From: Hirudinaria manillensis
Lineage: Eukaryota; Annelida; Clitellata; Hirudinida; Hirudinidae
DNA length: 64,000 bases
Reading direction: 5' to 3'
Assembly (NCBI GenBank): GCA_034509925.1
Contig: CM067536.1
Span: forward strand, 5,958,501 to 6,022,500
This document shows, in pieces, positions 10,401-23,500 of the stretch. Position 1 is the stretch's first letter, and each line of letters begins with the position of its first letter. The notes under the pieces were generated by a model, which saw only the letters and a list, made by a program, of their open reading frames with translations, had not been told where the DNA came from and did not search any database. Position numbers and translations under genes: made by a program.

Positions 10401-12877
10401 ATAGCACACGAGTTGGCACATGCGTGAGTCTAAAGATAATTTTCTAATATAAAAACAAACGTCTGTAGCGAATATAAACAAGCTAATACCGAAAGATAAT
10501 CAGGAAATATAGTTATTTTATCATTTCTTATTATTTTCAATTAATTATTTATCTGTTTATAATGAAAATAAAAATTGTATCTAAATATACCATGATGGAT
10601 TTTCAAAATAAATCCATTTTCCAATCGATAGGCTAAATGTTGAACACGATGGGGTAAACCGCATTTGCACTGAGAACAATTACAAAAATTTAATGGAAAA
10701 TAATATTCACCTGGAACACGAAGAAGATTTCAGGATTCAAATACCTTACTCCAAGTGTACAGTTGATTACTTGAAAAAGTTTGTAGAGAAAATAGATTCG
10801 TAAGTTCTTGAAGAAATTTTAATTGTTTTAATAGTTCTCTCAGAAGCTAATTACTCGTCTTGCACCTTATAGTTCCTTTCATTTATCAAAGCTGTATTAG
10901 TAAAATAGGAAAAATACAGCAAAATATAATATAGCTCGGCTTAATTGTGAATTTTATTTTATATATGTTGCAATTTACACGACATTAATACAAGAAGTGA
11001 AACGAGAGTAATTCATTATTGATTCGAAAATAACATATAAAGCATCTTGAAATAACCATTTATATTTTTTTAATCTTGCCACAACAAAAACAGCGAAGGA
11101 AATAACTGCTTATTGGACGGAAAAGATTTCAAACGTGATAGAAAAACGGACATCTTTTTAAAATCATATCCAGGACAAATTTTTGATGTCAACGAACAAT
11201 GCAAAATGGCTTATGGCCCGGAATACATCTATCATGGTGTATGGGAGAATAATTTTAACTTGTTACCTTTTTCATATTAAATTAAAGTTAAATGTGATAT
11301 TATATTTCACATTTTTATATTAATTTAATAATTACTAATAGTCTATGTCACACACTCATAAACTAAATAATCACATGAAGATAACATTAATTCATTTTAA
11401 AAATGAAGGGCACTGATAAAGACAAAAAAATATGTTGGAAAACGACTTGCCTGATAAATAATAAAAATGATTCAGAAGTTTTGTTGAAACCATTGGATGG
11501 AACCACTTGTGACAACAAGTCATGGTGCATCAAGGGAGATTGTGAAAAAGATAGCAGAGCTCCAAGAGTTCCAGGTTTGTTTGATTGGACAAATTAATTA
11601 TCGCGACATAAGAGGTGGTTGGCGAAACATTTAATATGAAAGAATACGAGGTGTAAAAGGATTTGTATATATGTGAAATTTAGGTGGCTAACGTACTTAT
11701 TGCCTTAAGAATTTGGATGCTTCAGTCGATGCCACTGCAAGTTTGTTTCTCCTACTCTGCATAGATATGCATCATAGAAAGATGTAATTCTTTATTTATC
11801 TGCCGAAATGGAAAGCCCATCTGGTGATTCATATTTGTGCAATATCTAATGTAAAAGCTTAATTAGATAAAAGATTGTTTGTTTCCGCTCCTCTATGCAT
11901 AGTTATGCAATATAGAAAGATGAAATTATTATTTATTTATTTATTTGTTTATTAATTAATTAATTAAGTAATTAATTTATCTGAAGAAATGGAAAGCTAG
12001 TGATTCATATTTGTGTAGTAGTTACAATAAAAGCCCCTAATAGCTAAAAGCCTCAGCAACTGATAAGGTAATAACAATTCAAAATAGCAAAATTAATCAA
12101 AAAGTGATTTTTAAGCAAAATCAAATGCTATAATTAAAACGATATAATGATTTAGAGTAAATTACATCGGTAATAAAGTAGTTCCAAGATTTAAAGATCC
12201 GGTATATTCATACATTTTCAGAAAGCTGTATCAACGGAGATAATCAACGTCCAACTATTTTTAATGAAGTTATACCTTGTGACATCGAGGAAGGCCACCG
12301 TTGTAGAAATGCAAAGCTAAGAAGAGAATGTTGCGTAACTTGTGCTAAACATCAAACCATCGTCGGAGGTAAAACAATTAAATAATACAACTTTTGAGTT
12401 TAAACAATTGTTTTAGTTTAACTTGATAAAATCGTATAATTATAACAATTAAAAGCTTATTCTGGATTTATAGATTCTTTCGACATTGTGCATCTATTTA
12501 TTACTTACATATACATGTATTAACAATGTTTATTATAAATAACAGGTTGCCAGGATACAATAGATGAATGTTCCACGCTCGAACCAAAAGACTGTTACCA
12601 CGATTACTACGCTTCTGCCTGTTGCCAAACGTGTCGTGGTTTTATTAAAAACCCATCAGATGCCAACTGTCTCTATGGAGATCGAGATGACAGGTGCTCG
12701 GACATGGTACCTGTTATTTGTCACCTTTCCAAACGATATTGTTGTCAAACGTGTTCAGCCTTTCCCAACGTCTCAACAAATGCGACAAAAGATTATTTTA
12801 AAAGAATCGTCATCACCAAAGACATCTGCACACTTCAACAGACAAATATCTTTCCAAAATTGCAAGAGCAAATTTGA
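7471..12877 (+). CDS. C2: secreted ADAMTS-like metalloprotease with six-cysteine tail
   Basis: Proposed exons: 7471-7473, 7647-7719, 7917-8110, 8561-8647, 8840-9032, 9198-9321, 9399-9492, 9757-9834, 10001-10149, 10286-10423, 10632-10799, 11094-11238, 11409-11574, 12222-12368, 12546-12877. Phases fit throughout, giving about 696 residues with the architecture described for C3. The zinc motif HELAHALNVEHDG spans the 10423/10632 junction. The first-exon ATG at 7445 is followed by a one-base loss relative to other copies, so that start is out of frame; the ATG at 7471 next to the donor could replace it. Alternative starts are an unspliced ATG at 7608, or an ATG at 7820, which in this copy alone opens a signal-peptide-like reading through to 8110. 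An unspliced end after exon 13 would stop at 11597. Catalytic residues are intact; which start is used is undecided. Confidence 0.8.
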
Positions 12878-14081
12878 TTCCATATTGTCAATATTTTGAA
12901 ATATAATTTTGAAACATTGATATTCGCCAATTGGAATATTTGAATGTCTTTTGGATTGGCTTCTAAGAATATTTAATCACAAAAACCAGATTTAAAAACA
13001 TTAAGTTTTGAAAACAAACTATTATTATTGTTGCTTATTGTATTCGAAACCATAATTTTCTGATATTCTTGAAGATAATTCATGCGAATCTATCCAACTA
13101 GTCGTTTAATTTTTTGTTCATGAAGGGTTTCTAATATCGTAATTTCATTTAAAAGTAACCAATTATATCGTCGAAGGAGATTAAAATGTTTGTTCCATTT
13201 GATTTGCAATGTTTCTATCAGATAGAAATAATTTGTTTCTTTGACACTATATATGTTCGTAGGGCAACAGGAAGATTAATCTTATGTAGTGGAGTTTTTC
13301 GCGTATCGGGTCTGTTTGCTTGGCGTTGTGGTTAAGGTATATGAATATTCGAATTCGGTTCCTTCTTTGGTTTAGTTGGATGGTTCGGTTAAAGGAAACA
13401 GATATTAATATACTTTATTGATTTTTTTTAAAATATAAACTTGAATTATCAACAAGAGCAATCAATTATAAGATTTAATAATGACTGAGCGTAGCGACAA
13501 TATAAAAGGTTTTCAAACAGTTGATGTGTATGTTTCTGAAATAGTTAAGTACGTAGATTATTAAGAGGAGCTGGCTATGGAGTCAGTGGTGGAAAGGGGT
13601 CCAGCGTCCATGTGACCAAGATGTCTGACAGGCGAGCCTATCTACGTCATTCTCAAGGGAATTGACCTCACAACAGGCAAAAAAGCCAGAAGATAGCGGA
13701 GAGCGCAAAATCTGATATGGACCAAATCAGGTATGCAGGTGTTACTGTTTTAAAAGACATATTAAACAACCACAATTTGAACATAATAAAGTAGACGGAC
13801 TAATCTGTGATTGGTTTTATAGTTCCTATTTTATCTAATAAATATTAGACATCACCAAATGATCTGAATAGAAATTTCGTTTAATTCTGGTCTAAATGTG
13901 ATTCTTATTCAAATCGGAGACTTTGGTTGCATCACTTTTAAATTGAATAGATAATGTCGGTTATGAAACTATGATAAGACATGAAGCTAAACAAAGAGTC
14001 TGCTTAATCACGTTATTAAACAAACTAATCTTGGCATTGTTGTAATTATTAAAGAGAACAATGGTCTATTTCTGTACTTCT
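12878..14081. other. Type-B intergenic spacer (C2/C3) with tRNA-like segment
   Basis: No exon is seen. Two blocks recur in the C4/C5 and C7/C8 spacers: about 13270-13420, with an A-box-like TGGCGTTGTGGTTAAGG (13321-13337) and a B-box-like AATTCGGTTCC (13352-13362), and about 13485-13720 (ggagctggctatggagtcag and following). The first may derive from a tRNA-type SINE. Short frames of about 60 codons in the second block are not supported as genes. Confidence 0.55.
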
Positions 14082-14088
14082 TATAAAA
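14082..14088 (+). promoter_or_regulatory. TATA box of C3
   Basis: TATAAAA, 34 bases before the ATG at 14116; same layout in the other copies. Confidence 0.6.
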
Positions 14089-14115
14089 TCGTTTGTCGAA
14101 CACTATCACTTTTCG

Positions 14116-17100
14116 ATGACTGGATTCGCTTTTTCGAAGATTATGGTGAATATGCTATAATTTATGATTAATATATCGATTAATGTTGGAAACTATGAAA
14201 TTAGGGCAAAAGCAGAAGATGGCTATTTTGTTTAGTGTTTGCGCGAACGTTGCTTTCTAACCAATGTGTATCAGTGTTCAATTCCTATATACGTTAATGC
14301 CTTAAGAGCTAACAGATGGTATGATAATTTCATGCAACTTTACAAATTTTATTTTTCAGTGTTTCGGACCTAGTCTAGTTAGAGTTTTGTTGTTCATTGT
14401 TTTTTATCATCATTCGTTATCAACGGAAATAAGAGAAGGTATGTCTTAATTAACACTAAAGTAATGACAATTAATATTACATCTTAACCATTTATAATTA
14501 GTTGTTACATTTGTTACTAAATTATTTACAGATCACATTATTAATGTGACACATAGCTTTAACGCTTGGGAGAAGCAATGGTCATGAAACTCTAGTTAAT
14601 TCTAAGTTTGAAATTTCAGTTAATCCGCGATGGATCTACAACAACAAGAAAAACACAGAAACGTTGCCAGATTTGATTCAAATTGATCTTGAATTTAAAA
14701 ACAACAACGTAACCATCAACCTTTTAAAGCAATCGATGGGACCAATTAAGCCTCCCTTAATAATATCGAGCTTAAATGGTCTTAGGTCAGACTGGAAACG
14801 TCCCAAAAAGGAGGTTGGAGACTATTAAGATCTTTCTTTAATCTCATCGAAATTGAAAGAAAAGATTAATATCTAAATTAAAAACATATTACCAAATCGA
14901 TTATGAAGGTTTATTGTTTAAAGCATCTGGGTATCTATAAAGATGTTTCAGTTGATGCTTCTGCCACTGTGTCTATCAAGACAATTAAGCAGGTGCAAGA
15001 AACTTTATATGTGAGTCATCTTTTTTTGTATTTAAAATAACGATTAAGAATTAAAATAGGGTTTAACAATATAATTTCAATATCTTTTGGAACGTAATTG
15101 AAATGAGTAATTCAATTGCATCAATTATTTTATACAAATATATTATTAATTTATTTAAAATATTCAAAATGTATAAAATAAATTATTCAACACCACAACA
15201 GATGTTATCCTTTACCCACGACCACAAAAGAATACATATAGAACCAAGATCCACATTCGTTGAGACAAACAACCTTCACTTGGACAGCAATAGCAACGCG
15301 ACCAACAACGAAGACAAAGGCGCATTATTAAGCATCGATGGCGTTCCTCATTTTTTCATCGAAACCCCATCAACAAAATTACATCATAATAAAGGTTTTT
15401 CAACTATTGGTGCTTTTGCATTGAATATGTTTATTATTATTTGTAATCGATTCTCTATGAATTCTGCTTTTATCGTCGAACTATCATACGTGATAAATAC
15501 TATAAAAAATGATTGAGCACATTCTGTTAACTATAAATTATTTAAATTATTTATCCTAAGATTACATAAGGGGCGAAAAGTTGAAAAGGCCACGAATTAT
15601 GAGAAGATCAGATGGTAAAGTAAGAGACAAGAGAGTGATGACTGTTGAAATATTCACTATCATTGATTACTCAATTTTTAAAAAGTGAGTCCAACGTATA
15701 TTTTATAACGTCAATATGGATAAGTTTTCATGGAACACAAGTAAAACATAAAAATATTTTAAGATTCTATACAGAAAGTCAGGCTACGGAAGAGAGTGAT
15801 AAGAAAGATGAAGCGAGTACAATCATCCAATTCTTCCTTACGCACATCATGGAAGAAGTGAGTCGCTAAATACAAGTTTGAGATTGATTTCTTATTTTAC
15901 TTGAGCAAGTCGGAGAAACGGACTCTGCTAAAGTTAAGATAGATACATTTAAGCACTTCTTCATTAACAGATATATTTGATACTAAAATTATCGAATAAA
16001 CACTAACTTCATAATATATATTCTTAAATCGATGCAATTGTTCCTCTTGACATTAAAATTTGGGGAATCTGATATAATATTCATTAACGTTAACAAAAAT
16101 TCAGGTTAAAAATGTGTACGAGAGATTGGAGATTGAAGGATTGATGTTTACCACCAAATGGGTTGGAGCATTTATTGCAGAGGTGGGTTGCTGAAACTTA
16201 AGAGATATTCTTCTTAATAACATATTTATTGTTAAACCCTATTTCAGTTGTTATTAGTGTTATTATATCATATTATCAGTTAAAGGAAAAAGTTATTCAA
16301 AATTTTATTCCGTATGTTGACAAAGCTTGATTACTTGACAATTGCCAGCGTTCGGACGATTTACCATTTGTTCAATATTCAATTGAAGAAGATGGTAGTA
16401 TTGATATTAACAAGGCTGCAGACTGGGTTAACAGAACAGCAAGTAAAGATGTTATACCCGATTTGCCAAATCATGACTTTCTTGCTTTCTTAACAAGGTT
16501 GGTAAATAATTGAAAGTAAGAATCATTTCATCTCTCATTAATCAAACGTTTTGTGTAAGTTAAAAGCACCTACATTGTCATTAGTAAATATAAATGGTTC
16601 GATTACTGGTGCTACCTTCTTTCATATAAAATCAAAAGTACAAATTTAAAAATTCATAGAGCTTTCAATAATGCATATCCAATAATAGGTCGAAGCAAAC
16701 AAAATGATACAATGGGAAGTACTAGCCCGGAATGATATGTCGCCTTAGATCATGGAGTTTACAGACTTCAGATAAAATATGTTTTTTTCAGTGACACTAT
16801 CAGACGCAGAGAAAAGGTATTGAAAGGACATTCGGTTGGTGAAGTTTGTACCCCTGTTAAATTTGGATTTGTCCATCACAAGAGGTTCTTTGCCACGGTC
16901 GCACTCATAGCACACGAGTTGGCACATGCGTGAGTCTAAAGATAATTTTCTAATATAAAAACAAACGTCTGTAGCAAATATAAACAATCCAATACCGAAA
17001 ATTAATCAGGAAATGTGTTTTTATCATTTCTAATTATTTCAATTGATTATTTATCTTTTTATAATGAAAATGAATAAACCATGACGAATTTTCAAAATAA

Positions 17101-19371
17101 CGCCAATTTCCAATCGATAGGCTAAATGTTGAACACGATGGGGTAAACCGCATTTGCACTGAGAACAATTACTACAACTTAATGGAAAATAATATCCACC
17201 TGGAACACGAAGAAGATTTCAGGATTCATATGCCTTACTCCAAATGTACAGTTGATTACTTGAAAAAGTTTGTAGAGAAAATAGATTCGTAAGTTCTTGA
17301 AGAAATTTTAATTGTATTAATAGTTCTCTCAGATGCTAATTACTCGTGTTTTTATTAAAGCAAGATTAGTAAAATGCAGCATAATATAATGTAACTCGGC
17401 TTAATTGTGAATTTTATTTTATATATGTTGCAATTTACTCGACATAAATCCAAGAACTGAAGCGAGAGTAATTCTATTATTAATTCGAAAATAACATGTA
17501 AAGCATGTTTTTTTTAAAGACAAAATTAGCTATTAAGCATAGGATGTGTAACACATCTAGAAATAACCATTTATATTTTGTTAATGTTTTCACAACAAAA
17601 ACAGCGAAGGAAATAACTGCTTATTGGACGGAGAAGATTTCAAACGTGATAGAAAAACGGACATCTTTTTAAATTCATATCCAGGACAAATTTTTGATGT
17701 TAACGAACAATGCAAAATGGCTTATGGCCCGGAATACATCTATCATGGTGTATGGGAGAATAATTTTAACTTGTTTCCTTTTTAATATTAAATTAAAGTT
17801 AAATGAAATATTATATTTCACATTATTATATTAATTTAACAATTACTAATAGTCTATGTCACACACTCATAAACTAAATAATCACATGAAGGTAAGAATA
17901 TTTCATTTTAAAAATGAAGGGCACTGATAAAGACAAAGAAATATGTTGGAAAGTGACTTGCCTCGCAAATAATAAAAATGATTCAGCGGTTTTGTTGAGA
18001 CCATTGGATGGAACCACTTGTAAGAACAAAAAATGGTGTATCAAAGAAAGATGCGTGAAAGATAGCAGAGCTCCAAGAGTTCCAGGTTTGTTTGATTGGA
18101 TAAATTAATTATCGCGACATAAGAGGTAGTTGGCGAAACATTTAATTTGAAAGAATAAGAGGTGTAAAAGGATTTTTTATATATGTGAAATTTAGGTCGC
18201 TAACGTACCTATTGCCTTAAGAATTTGGATGCTTCTGTCGATTCTCCTGCAAGTTTGTTTCCCCTACTCTGCATAGATTTGCATCATAGAAAGATGCAAT
18301 TCTTACATATTTATTTATCTGGAGAAATGGAAAGCCCATCTGGTTATTCATATTTGTGCAATATCTAATGTAAAAGCCTAATTCCTCTATGCATAGTTGC
18401 GCATTATAGAAAGATAAAATTATTGTTTATTTATTTTATCAATTAATTTATTTATTTATTAATTAGTTATTTTATTTTTTTTTTACTGAAGAAATGGAAA
18501 GCACATCTAGTGATTCATATTTGTGTAGTAGCTAAAATAAAAGCCCGTAATAGCTAAAAGCCTCAACTGATAAGTTTATAACAATTCAAAATAGCGAAAT
18601 TAATCAAAAAGTGATTTTTAAGCAAAATCAAATGCTATATTTAAAACGATATAATGATATATAGTAGATTAAAATCGTTAGTAAAGTAGTTCTAAGATTT
18701 AACGATCCAGTATCTTCATACATTTTCAGAAAGCTGTATCAACGGAGATAATCAACGTCCAGATATTTTTAATGAAGTTATACCTTGTGACATCGAGAAA
18801 GGCTACCGTTGTCGAAATTCATACTTAAGAACAGAATGCTGCGTAACTTGTGCTAAACATCAAACCATCGTCGGAGGTAAAACAATTAAATAACACAACT
18901 TTTGAGATTAGGTTTAAGCAATTGTTTCAGTTTAACTTGATAAAATAGTATAATTATAACAATTAAAATCTTATTCTGGATTATAGATTCTTACCACAAG
19001 ATATTGTGCATCTATTCATTACATACATATATATATAATTATAATAAACAACAGGTTGCCAGGATACAATAGATGAATGTTCCATCCTCGAACCAAGAGA
19101 CTGTTACCACGATTACTACGCTTCTGCCTGTTGCCAAACGTGTCGTGGTTTTATTAAAAACCCATCAGATGCCAACTGTCTCTATGGAGATCGAGATGAC
19201 AGGTGCTCGGACATGGTACCTGTTATATGTCACCTTTCCAAACGATATTGTTGTCAAACGTGTTCAGCCTTTCCCAACGTCTCAACAAATACGACAAAAG
19301 ATTATTTTAAAAGAATCGCCATTACCAAAGACATATGTTCACTTCAACAGACAAATATCTTTTCAGAATAG
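14116..19371 (+). CDS. C3: secreted ADAMTS-like metalloprotease (reference copy)
   Basis: Proposed exons: 14116-14145, 14360-14438, 14620-14813, 14924-15010, 15202-15394, 15561-15684, 15764-15857, 16105-16182, 16349-16497, 16792-16929, 17121-17288, 17605-17749, 17920-18085, 18730-18876, 19055-19371; about 702 residues. Order: signal peptide (1-35, core VRVLLFIVF); propeptide (36-215) ending in basic residues (RIMRR); catalytic domain from MTVEIF (about 222) to 445, with zinc motif HELAHALNVEHDG at 384-396; an ADAMTS-like cysteine-rich region (446-548, with EQCKMAYGPE, then DGTTC and WC); and three six-cysteine modules ending CC-x2-C (about 550-672). ADAMTS enzymes cleave matrix proteins outside the cell; the substrate here is unknown. 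No thrombospondin repeat is seen. An early TAG makes the tail five residues shorter than in C2. An unspliced end stops at 18108. Alternative unspliced start: 14321. Confidence 0.85.
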
Positions 19372-20489
19372 CAAAAGCAAACTTAATTCAATGCTGCTAA
19401 TATTTTAAAATATAATTTTGGAAGATTGATGATTGCCAATTGGAATATTTGAATGTCTTTTGGATTGACTTCTATGAATAATTAATTATAAAAACCAGAT
19501 TTAAAAACATTGAATTTTGAAAACAATCCATTATTACTGCTTAATATATTCAAAACCATAATTTTCTGATATTCTTGAAGATAATTCATGCGAATCTATC
19601 CAAGTAGTCGTTTAATTTTTTGTTCATGAAGGGTTTCTAATATCGTAATTTCATTTAAAAATAACCAATTGTATCGTCGAAGGGGATTAACATATCTGTT
19701 CCATTTCTATTTGCAATGTTTCTATCAGAAAAATTTTTTGCGACTTTTCAAAACAGATTCTTTATGAATAATTCACCAAAATAATCAAGGGTTATATCAC
19801 ACGGAAGAGCCCGTAAATTTTGTTCCTCCGTCGACTTCAATATCCCTCATTTGTGACAAGCCTCTGTTAGGGAAGGGATTGACAGTCATAATTAGAAAAG
19901 AATCAATCTCCAGGCAATGGGCGTGGCCGAGCTATCCATTTATTCCGTAAGAGACGAAGAATATTATACTTTAACAATTTATTATTAGTTATAATAGTTC
20001 ACAACAAATTATTTACAAATCATGGATCATCGAAATAATTCAATTAATTAGAAACACCACTAACTAAAAGTGGTTTAAAAGACATTTTAAACATAATAAA
20101 GTAAATGCACAAATTTTTAATTTAATGACTGATTTTATAGTTCCATTGATCTGATATGGGTTCTCCTTATGTGATCTATATTAAAATCATAGCGGGAACT
20201 AACAAAAAGGGAGTGAAATTATGCCAATGGAAATAATATGTATTTCCAATAAACGTTATATCACCAAATGAACTGACTGGAAATATTAGTTAATTCTAAT
20301 CTAAATGTGATTCTTATTCAAATCGGAGACTTTGGTTGCATCACTTTCAAATTGAATAGATAATATAGGTTATGAAACTATGGTAAGACATGAAGCTACA
20401 CAAAGAGTCTGTTTAATCACGTTATTAAACAAGCTAATCTTGGCATTGTTGTAATTATTAAAGAGAACAATGGTCTTTTTTGTACTTCT
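19372..20489. other. Type-A intergenic spacer (C3/C4)
   Basis: No exon is seen. It contains the conserved block at about 19788-19955 shared with the C1/C2 and C5/C6 spacers, then the common upstream region of the array genes. Confidence 0.6.
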
Positions 20490-20496
20490 TATAAAA
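20490..20496 (+). promoter_or_regulatory. TATA box of C4
   Basis: TATAAAA, 34 bases before the ATG at 20524. Confidence 0.6.
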
Positions 20497-20523
20497 TCGT
20501 TTATCGAACACTATCACTTTTCG

Positions 20524-23500
20524 ATGACTGGATTCGCTTTTTCGAAAATAATGGTGAATATGCTATAATTTATGATTAATATATCGATTAATGATGGAAA
20601 CTTTGAAATTAGGGCAACAAGTGTTTGCACGAACGTTGCTTTCTACTTAATGTGTATCAGCGTTCAATTCGTGTATACGTTAATGCCTTGAGAGCTGTCA
20701 GATGGTACGACAATTTCATGCAACTTTACAAATTTTATTTTTCAGTGTTTCGGACCTGTTAGAGTTTTGTTGTTGATTGTTTTTTGCCATCATTCGTTAT
20801 CGACGGAAATAAGAGAAGGTATGTCTTAATTAAGACTAAAGTAACGACATTTAATATTACACCTTAAACATTTATAATTAGTTGTTACATTTCTTATTAA
20901 ATTAGTTACAAGTCATAGATGCATAATGTCACATTATTAGTGTGATACATAGCTTTAACTCTTGGGAGAAGCAATGGTCATGAAGCTCTATTTAATTACA
21001 AGTTTGAAATTTCAGTTAAACCGCGATGGATCTACAACAACAAGGAAGACACTGAAACTTTGCCAGATTTAATTCAAATCGATCTTGAAATTAAAGGCAA
21101 CAAAGTAACCATCAATCTAAAGAAGCAATCGATGGGACCCATCAAGCCTCTCTTAATAATATCGGACTTAAATGGTCTTAGGACAGATTGGATACGTTCC
21201 AAAAAGGAGGTTGGTTTATTGTTCAGTATACATCGAAAGGCATTCGAATAAAAATTAAGCTGTTTGTAGCACTCTTGTTGTTAAGTAAGAAATAATCACT
21301 TAACCATAACAAGCCATATGGAATAATAATCAGTTATCATAACTGCTACGACATAACAATTACTCACCCATGTGTAATGCTGTAGAATAATTATTTAATA
21401 TTTACTAATGCTGTAGAATACTGCTCCTCCACATCGGCCATTTTGGCTTCCAAATTGGAAGTAAAAACAAGTTGATATGCCTACTACTTCGTCTACTATT
21501 AGACTCAAATCCAAGCGAAGTTAGGCCATACTTTATGGTCAAGAATATTATTTTAATTATTAAGATCTTTATTTAATCTCATCGAAATTGAAAGAAAAGA
21601 TTTATATCTAAATTAAAAAAATATTACCAAATCGATTATGAAGGTTTATTGTTTAAAGCATCTGGGTATCTATAAAGAAGTTTCAGTTGATGCTTCTGCC
21701 ACTGTGTCTACCAAGACAATTAAGCAGGTGCAGGAAACTTTATATGTGAGTCATCTTTTTTTTGTATTTAAAATAACGATGAAAAATTAAAATAGGGTTT
21801 AACAATAAAATTTCATTATCTTTTGGAACTTAATTGAAATAAGTAATTCAATTGCATTAAATTATTTTATACAAACATATTATTAATTTATTTAAAATAT
21901 TCAACATATATAAAATGAATTATTCAACACCACTTCAGATGTTATCCTTCACCCACGACCACAAAAGAATACATATAGAACCAAGATCCACATTTATTGA
22001 GACATACAACCTTTACCTGGACAGCAATAGCAACAGGACCAACAACAAAGACAAAGGCACATTATTAAGCATCGATGGCGTTCCTCATTTGCTCTTCGAA
22101 ACCCCATCAACAAAATTACAGCATAATAAAGGTTTTTCAAATATTGGTGCCCTTGAATTGATTAGTTATTCATTAATAATAAAACTTATTTATTTTATGT
22201 TTATTATTGTAATAACCCGGGGTCCTCAAACTAATTATAGAAGGTCAGGTTTATTGAAAGTTGTCAGATGCCTTGGAAGATGTGCAATGCTTAATTGATT
22301 AAGTCTTGAAATCTGCTGTTTCTCTAACTCTCGCTCTGTTTTCCGAGATAAATCCATTTGTCGAGGTACATAACCAAAGAGTCTGAATAGTACCAATTAA
22401 TTAATTATAAAATTATATTGCCACTAAATTTAATTAATTACTAAATTAATTAATCGGCAATATAATTTTAATTATTCTTCAATTTACTGGATCCAGGGAT
22501 CCAACATTATTATTAGTAATCGACTCTTTACGGATTCTGTTTTTATCGTTCTACAATCATTTGTAATAAGAATTTTGATAATTATTTGGAACAATGTATT
22601 ATTTCTAAATTATAAATTGTTTCGTTTAAGATTACTTAAGGGGTGAAAAGATGAAAAGACCACGAATTATGAGAAGATCAGATGATAAATTTAGAGACAA
22701 GAGACTGATGACTGTTGAAATATTCACTCTCATTGATTACTCAATTTTTAAAAAGTGAGTCCAACTTCTATTTTACCATGTCAATATGGATAACATTTCA
22801 AGGAACACAAGTAAAACATAAAAATATTTTAAGATTCTACACAGAAAGTAAGGCTATGGAAGAGATTGATAAGAAAGATGAAGCGAGGACAATCACCCAA
22901 TTCTTCCTTACGCACATCATGGAAGGAGTGAGTCGCTAAATACAAGTTTGAGATATTTATTTTACTTATGCATGTCGGAGAGACGGACTCTGCCAATGTT
23001 AAGATACATATATTTAAGCCTTTCTTCATTAGATATATTTGATATTTAATTATCGAATAAACACTCTTCAGAATTTATCACATACATGTAACTGTTAGCA
23101 AAGATATCAGGACATTCTTAAATCGATGCAATTGTTCCTATGGCATTAAAACTTGGGAAATCTGATGTAATAAACTTCATTAACATTAAAAAAAATTCAG
23201 GTTAAAAATGTGTTCGAGAGCTTGGAGATTGAAGGATTGAAGTTTACCACCAAATGGGTTGGAGCATTTATTGCAGAGGTGGGTTGCCTAAACTTAAGAG
23301 ATGTTATTATTAGTGACATATTTATTGTTTAACCCTATTTCAGTTGTTATTAGTGTTATTATATGTTATTATATTAGTTAAAGGAAAAAGTTATTCAAAA
23401 TTTCATTGCGTAAGTTGATAAAACTTGATTACTTCACAATTTCCAGCGTTCGGACGATTTACCCTTTGTTCAATATTCAATTGAAGAAGATGGTAGTATT

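Noticed and set aside
11403-11597. 64-codon frames starting MKG as separate small cysteine-rich genes
   Set aside because: They are the last cysteine-rich exon of each protease copy; the ATG lies before the acceptor AAG, and C6 lacks it (ATA).
12564-12899. Repeated 111-codon open frames starting MNVP in several copies as genes
   Set aside because: They are the +1 frame of the last protease exon; the true frame begins right after the acceptor and carries the conserved cysteines.
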